14,883 nt of DNA from assembly GCA_030605705.1 (NCBI GenBank), contig JAUWHU010000587.1, positions 1-14,883 of the forward strand, read 5' to 3'. The notes under the pieces were generated by a model that was not told the origin of the DNA, did no database searches, and worked only from the letters and a program-made list of their open reading frames with translations. This DNA is from Thermoflexia bacterium (GTDB lineage Bacteria > Chloroflexota > Anaerolineae > B4-G1 > SLSP01). The stretch's first letter is position 1, and every line of letters starts with the position of its first letter. This document shows, in pieces, positions 13,584-14,883 of this stretch. The position numbers and the translations under genes are program-made.

Positions 13584-14537
13584 ATGAGAAAATTGTGGAG
13601 ATTCGCGATAGCCGCGTTGCTGGTCTTGTCCGTTGTGGGTTGTGGTGTTCGGTCCCCGGAGATATTTGAAGCCCCTACAGAAGCCCCAGTAGCAATGGAA
13701 GTCATGCCAGAAGCTCCAATGGAGGAGATGGAAAAGGCCTATAGCCTTGCTGATGAGTTTGCCGGAGAACGTACGCTGGCGAGCGGTAGTGTGGTGGATG
13801 TGGACATCCCCGATCGCATGATCATCCGTAACGGTTATCTCAATCTGGTAGTGAAGGATACGCTGGCGACCCAGACCGAGATCGGACGGTTGATGGATAG
13901 TCTGGATGGATACATTTTTTCCGAGGATAGCTACCGTTATGCCGAGGGTTTGACTCAGGTGGAGATGTCTCTCCGAGTTCCCGCCGACCGGTTCAACGAG
14001 GCGATGGTGCAGCTGCGGGGCATGGCTACCGAAGTAACCCGTGACAGTGTCTCCAGCGACGACGTGACCGAGGAGTACGTGGATCTCGAGTCGCGCCTAC
14101 GAGCGCTGGAGGTCAAGGCGACGAAGCTGGAAGAGTTAATGGACCGCGCGGAAGATACCGAAGCCGTCCTGCAGGTCTACCAGGAGCTGAGCGCCACACA
14201 GCAGGAGATTGAGCATGTGAAGGGGCGAATGCGGTACTTGGAACGCTCCGCGGCCCAGGCGACCATCAACGTCTCGCTCACGCCCGATGAGCTGGCACAG
14301 CCCGTGGAAATCGCGGGGTGGCGGCCCCAGGGCACGCTCAAACAGGCGGTGGAAGCTCTGATTCACACCGTGCAATTTCTGGTGGAAGCTCTGATCTGGA
14401 TTTTGATCTACATCGTGCCGGTGCTGCTGGTATTTGGCCTGTGCCTCTGGGGAATGATCCAGCTGTTCAAGCTGCTTTTCCGTCGTCGCAAGCCGCGCAG
14501 TAAATCCGGCGAGTCAGCGGAGATTCCCCCCGCGTAG
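13584..14537 (+). CDS. DUF4349 lipoprotein with C-terminal TM
   Basis: 317-aa protein. The N-terminus MRKLWRFAIAALLVLSVVGC is a lipoprotein signal with lipobox VVGC (C20). A short Pro/Glu/Met linker follows, then the DUF4349 pattern at ~75-235: DRMIIRNGYLNLVVKDTLATQTEI..., LRVPADRFNEAMVQLRGMATEVTRDSVSSDDVTEEYVDLESRLRALEVKATKLEELMDRAEDTEAVLQVYQELS (about 130-203) with a long coiled coil (~162-222), and INVSLTPDE. A TM helix (~270-292) and a basic tail RRRKPRSKS come last. Lipid at one end and a TM at the other imply a loop tethered twice on the outer face of one membrane. The ATG at 13584 is chosen for GGAGG 7 bases upstream and the proper signal sequence; the earlier GTG in frame lacks both. 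Function of the family is not established. Confidence 0.9.
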   Translation: MRKLWRFAIAALLVLSVVGCGVRSPEIFEAPTEAPVAMEVMPEAPMEEMEKAYSLADEFAGERTLASGSVVDVDIPDRMIIRNGYLNLVVKDTLATQTEIGRLMDSLDGYIFSEDSYRYAEGLTQVEMSLRVPADRFNEAMVQLRGMATEVTRDSVSSDDVTEEYVDLESRLRALEVKATKLEELMDRAEDTEAVLQVYQELSATQQEIEHVKGRMRYLERSAAQATINVSLTPDELAQPVEIAGWRPQGTLKQAVEALIHTVQFLVEALIWILIYIVPVLLVFGLCLWGMIQLFKLLFRRRKPRSKSGESAEIPPA

Positions 14538-14548
14538 TAGACTTCTAC

Positions 14549-14582
14549 AGACCTCCGAGGCTTTCTTAAACCTCGGAGGTCT
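14549..14582. terminator. Perfect 12-bp palindrome, probable bidirectional terminator
   Basis: AGACCTCCGAGG (14549-14560) and CCTCGGAGGTCT (14571-14582) are perfect arms around the 10-base loop CTTTCTTAAA, between two convergent genes and 2 bases from the minus-strand stop. U-tracts after the stem are short in both directions. It belongs to the same family as 6807-6848, so it is also a dispersed repeat. Confidence 0.7.
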
Positions 14583-14584
14583 TG

Positions 14585-14883
14585 TTATGTCTGCTGCCAG
14601 AGCAGGCGATTTTCCTCTACCCACACCCGGGCTTCCCCGGCACGCTGCAGAGAGGTGAGTGTGGCGTGAATGGTGGTCAGCGCCAGGAAGTAGAACTGCG
14701 GCGCGGTGAAAGTCTCACCGTAGCGAGCCGCCACGGCCCGCAACACCTCTGCCGGTTCCCGTGGCGTCGCCAGCGCGTCCCACACCTGGGCGCGGATCTC
14801 CCGCAACCGGGCGGCGTTGGCTTCCGCCAGGGGCTGCACTTCCGTCAGTGGTTCGCCGTGACCCGGCACGATGCGAGCATAGT
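14585..14883 (-). CDS. MBL-fold hydrolase (C-terminal part)
   Basis: The frame is open to the right edge, so only the last ~98 residues are visible; the true start is outside the window. They begin YARIVPGHGEPLTEVQPLAEANAARLREI: the PGHGE motif carries the last conserved His of metallo-beta-lactamase-fold hydrolases (glyoxalase II/LACTB2-like). A helical C-terminal extension follows (RAQVWDALATPREPAEVLRAVAARYGETFTAPQFYFLALTTIHATLTSLQRAGEARVWVEENRLLW) that looks like a small winged-helix-type domain, as in LACTB2-like proteins. A GTG at 14869 could be mistaken for a start but lies inside the PGHG region. Substrate unknown. It is convergent with the DUF4349 gene and shares the palindrome. Confidence 0.75.
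   Translation of the reverse strand, partial: YARIVPGHGEPLTEVQPLAEANAARLREIRAQVWDALATPREPAEVLRAVAARYGETFTAPQFYFLALTTIHATLTSLQRAGEARVWVEENRLLWQQT

Overview
The window looks like chromosomal DNA of a GC-rich, free-living bacterium. The gene set and the style of the intergenic repeats fit Chloroflexota, most likely an Anaerolineae/Caldilineae-type lineage. This is inferred from family content (multi-TM sensor proteins, a DUF4349 lipoprotein, a PPi-type phosphofructokinase, a class-A beta-lactamase-fold envelope protein) and from many short intergenic repeats; no phylogenetic marker is present. No phage, plasmid, transposase or CRISPR signature is visible.

Layout. Positions 1-1337 (minus) hold the N-terminal part of a multi-TM sensor with a nidogen-like outer domain, cut by the left edge. 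Next come a PPi-signature 6-phosphofructokinase (1538-2821, minus) and a tRNA-Pro(CGG) gene (3061-3135, minus). A divergent promoter region leads to uppP (3387-4193) and an overlapping solute-binding lipoprotein (4190-5011). These converge on a beta-lactamase-fold membrane-anchored protein (5215-6660, minus). A long plus-strand run follows: xseB (7001-7237), a 7TM-GAF-PAS histidine kinase (7518-9905) overlapping a DUF192 gene (9902-10309), a LysM/M23 peptidase (10481-11911) overlapping a biotin-protein ligase (11898-12689), a metallophosphoesterase (12796-13524) and a DUF4349 lipoprotein (13584-14537). A strong palindrome then separates that run from the C-terminal part of an MBL-fold hydrolase (14585-14883, minus, cut by the right edge).

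Function. Several genes concern the cell envelope: lipid-carrier recycling (UppP), a phosphate-type binding lipoprotein, a beta-lactamase-fold protein, a LysM/M23 peptidoglycan hydrolase, a DUF4349 lipoprotein and two membrane sensors. The others are housekeeping (PFK, tRNA, XseB, BirA). The gene pairs that overlap by 4 or 14 bases (uppP/lipoprotein, kinase/DUF192, M23/birA) are probably translationally coupled.

The most unusual content is intergenic. At least four repeat families occur in about 15 kb: GTAG-footed hairpins arranged as REPIN-like inverted pairs, 8-bp CGCT-type tandem repeats with a CAGTCACC-like tail, purine/pyrimidine minisatellites sharing an exact 20-nt match in inverted orientation, and AGACCTCC...GGAGGTCT palindromes. 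I see no convincing new multi-gene system. The repeat ecology and the uppP-lipoprotein coupling are the best leads.
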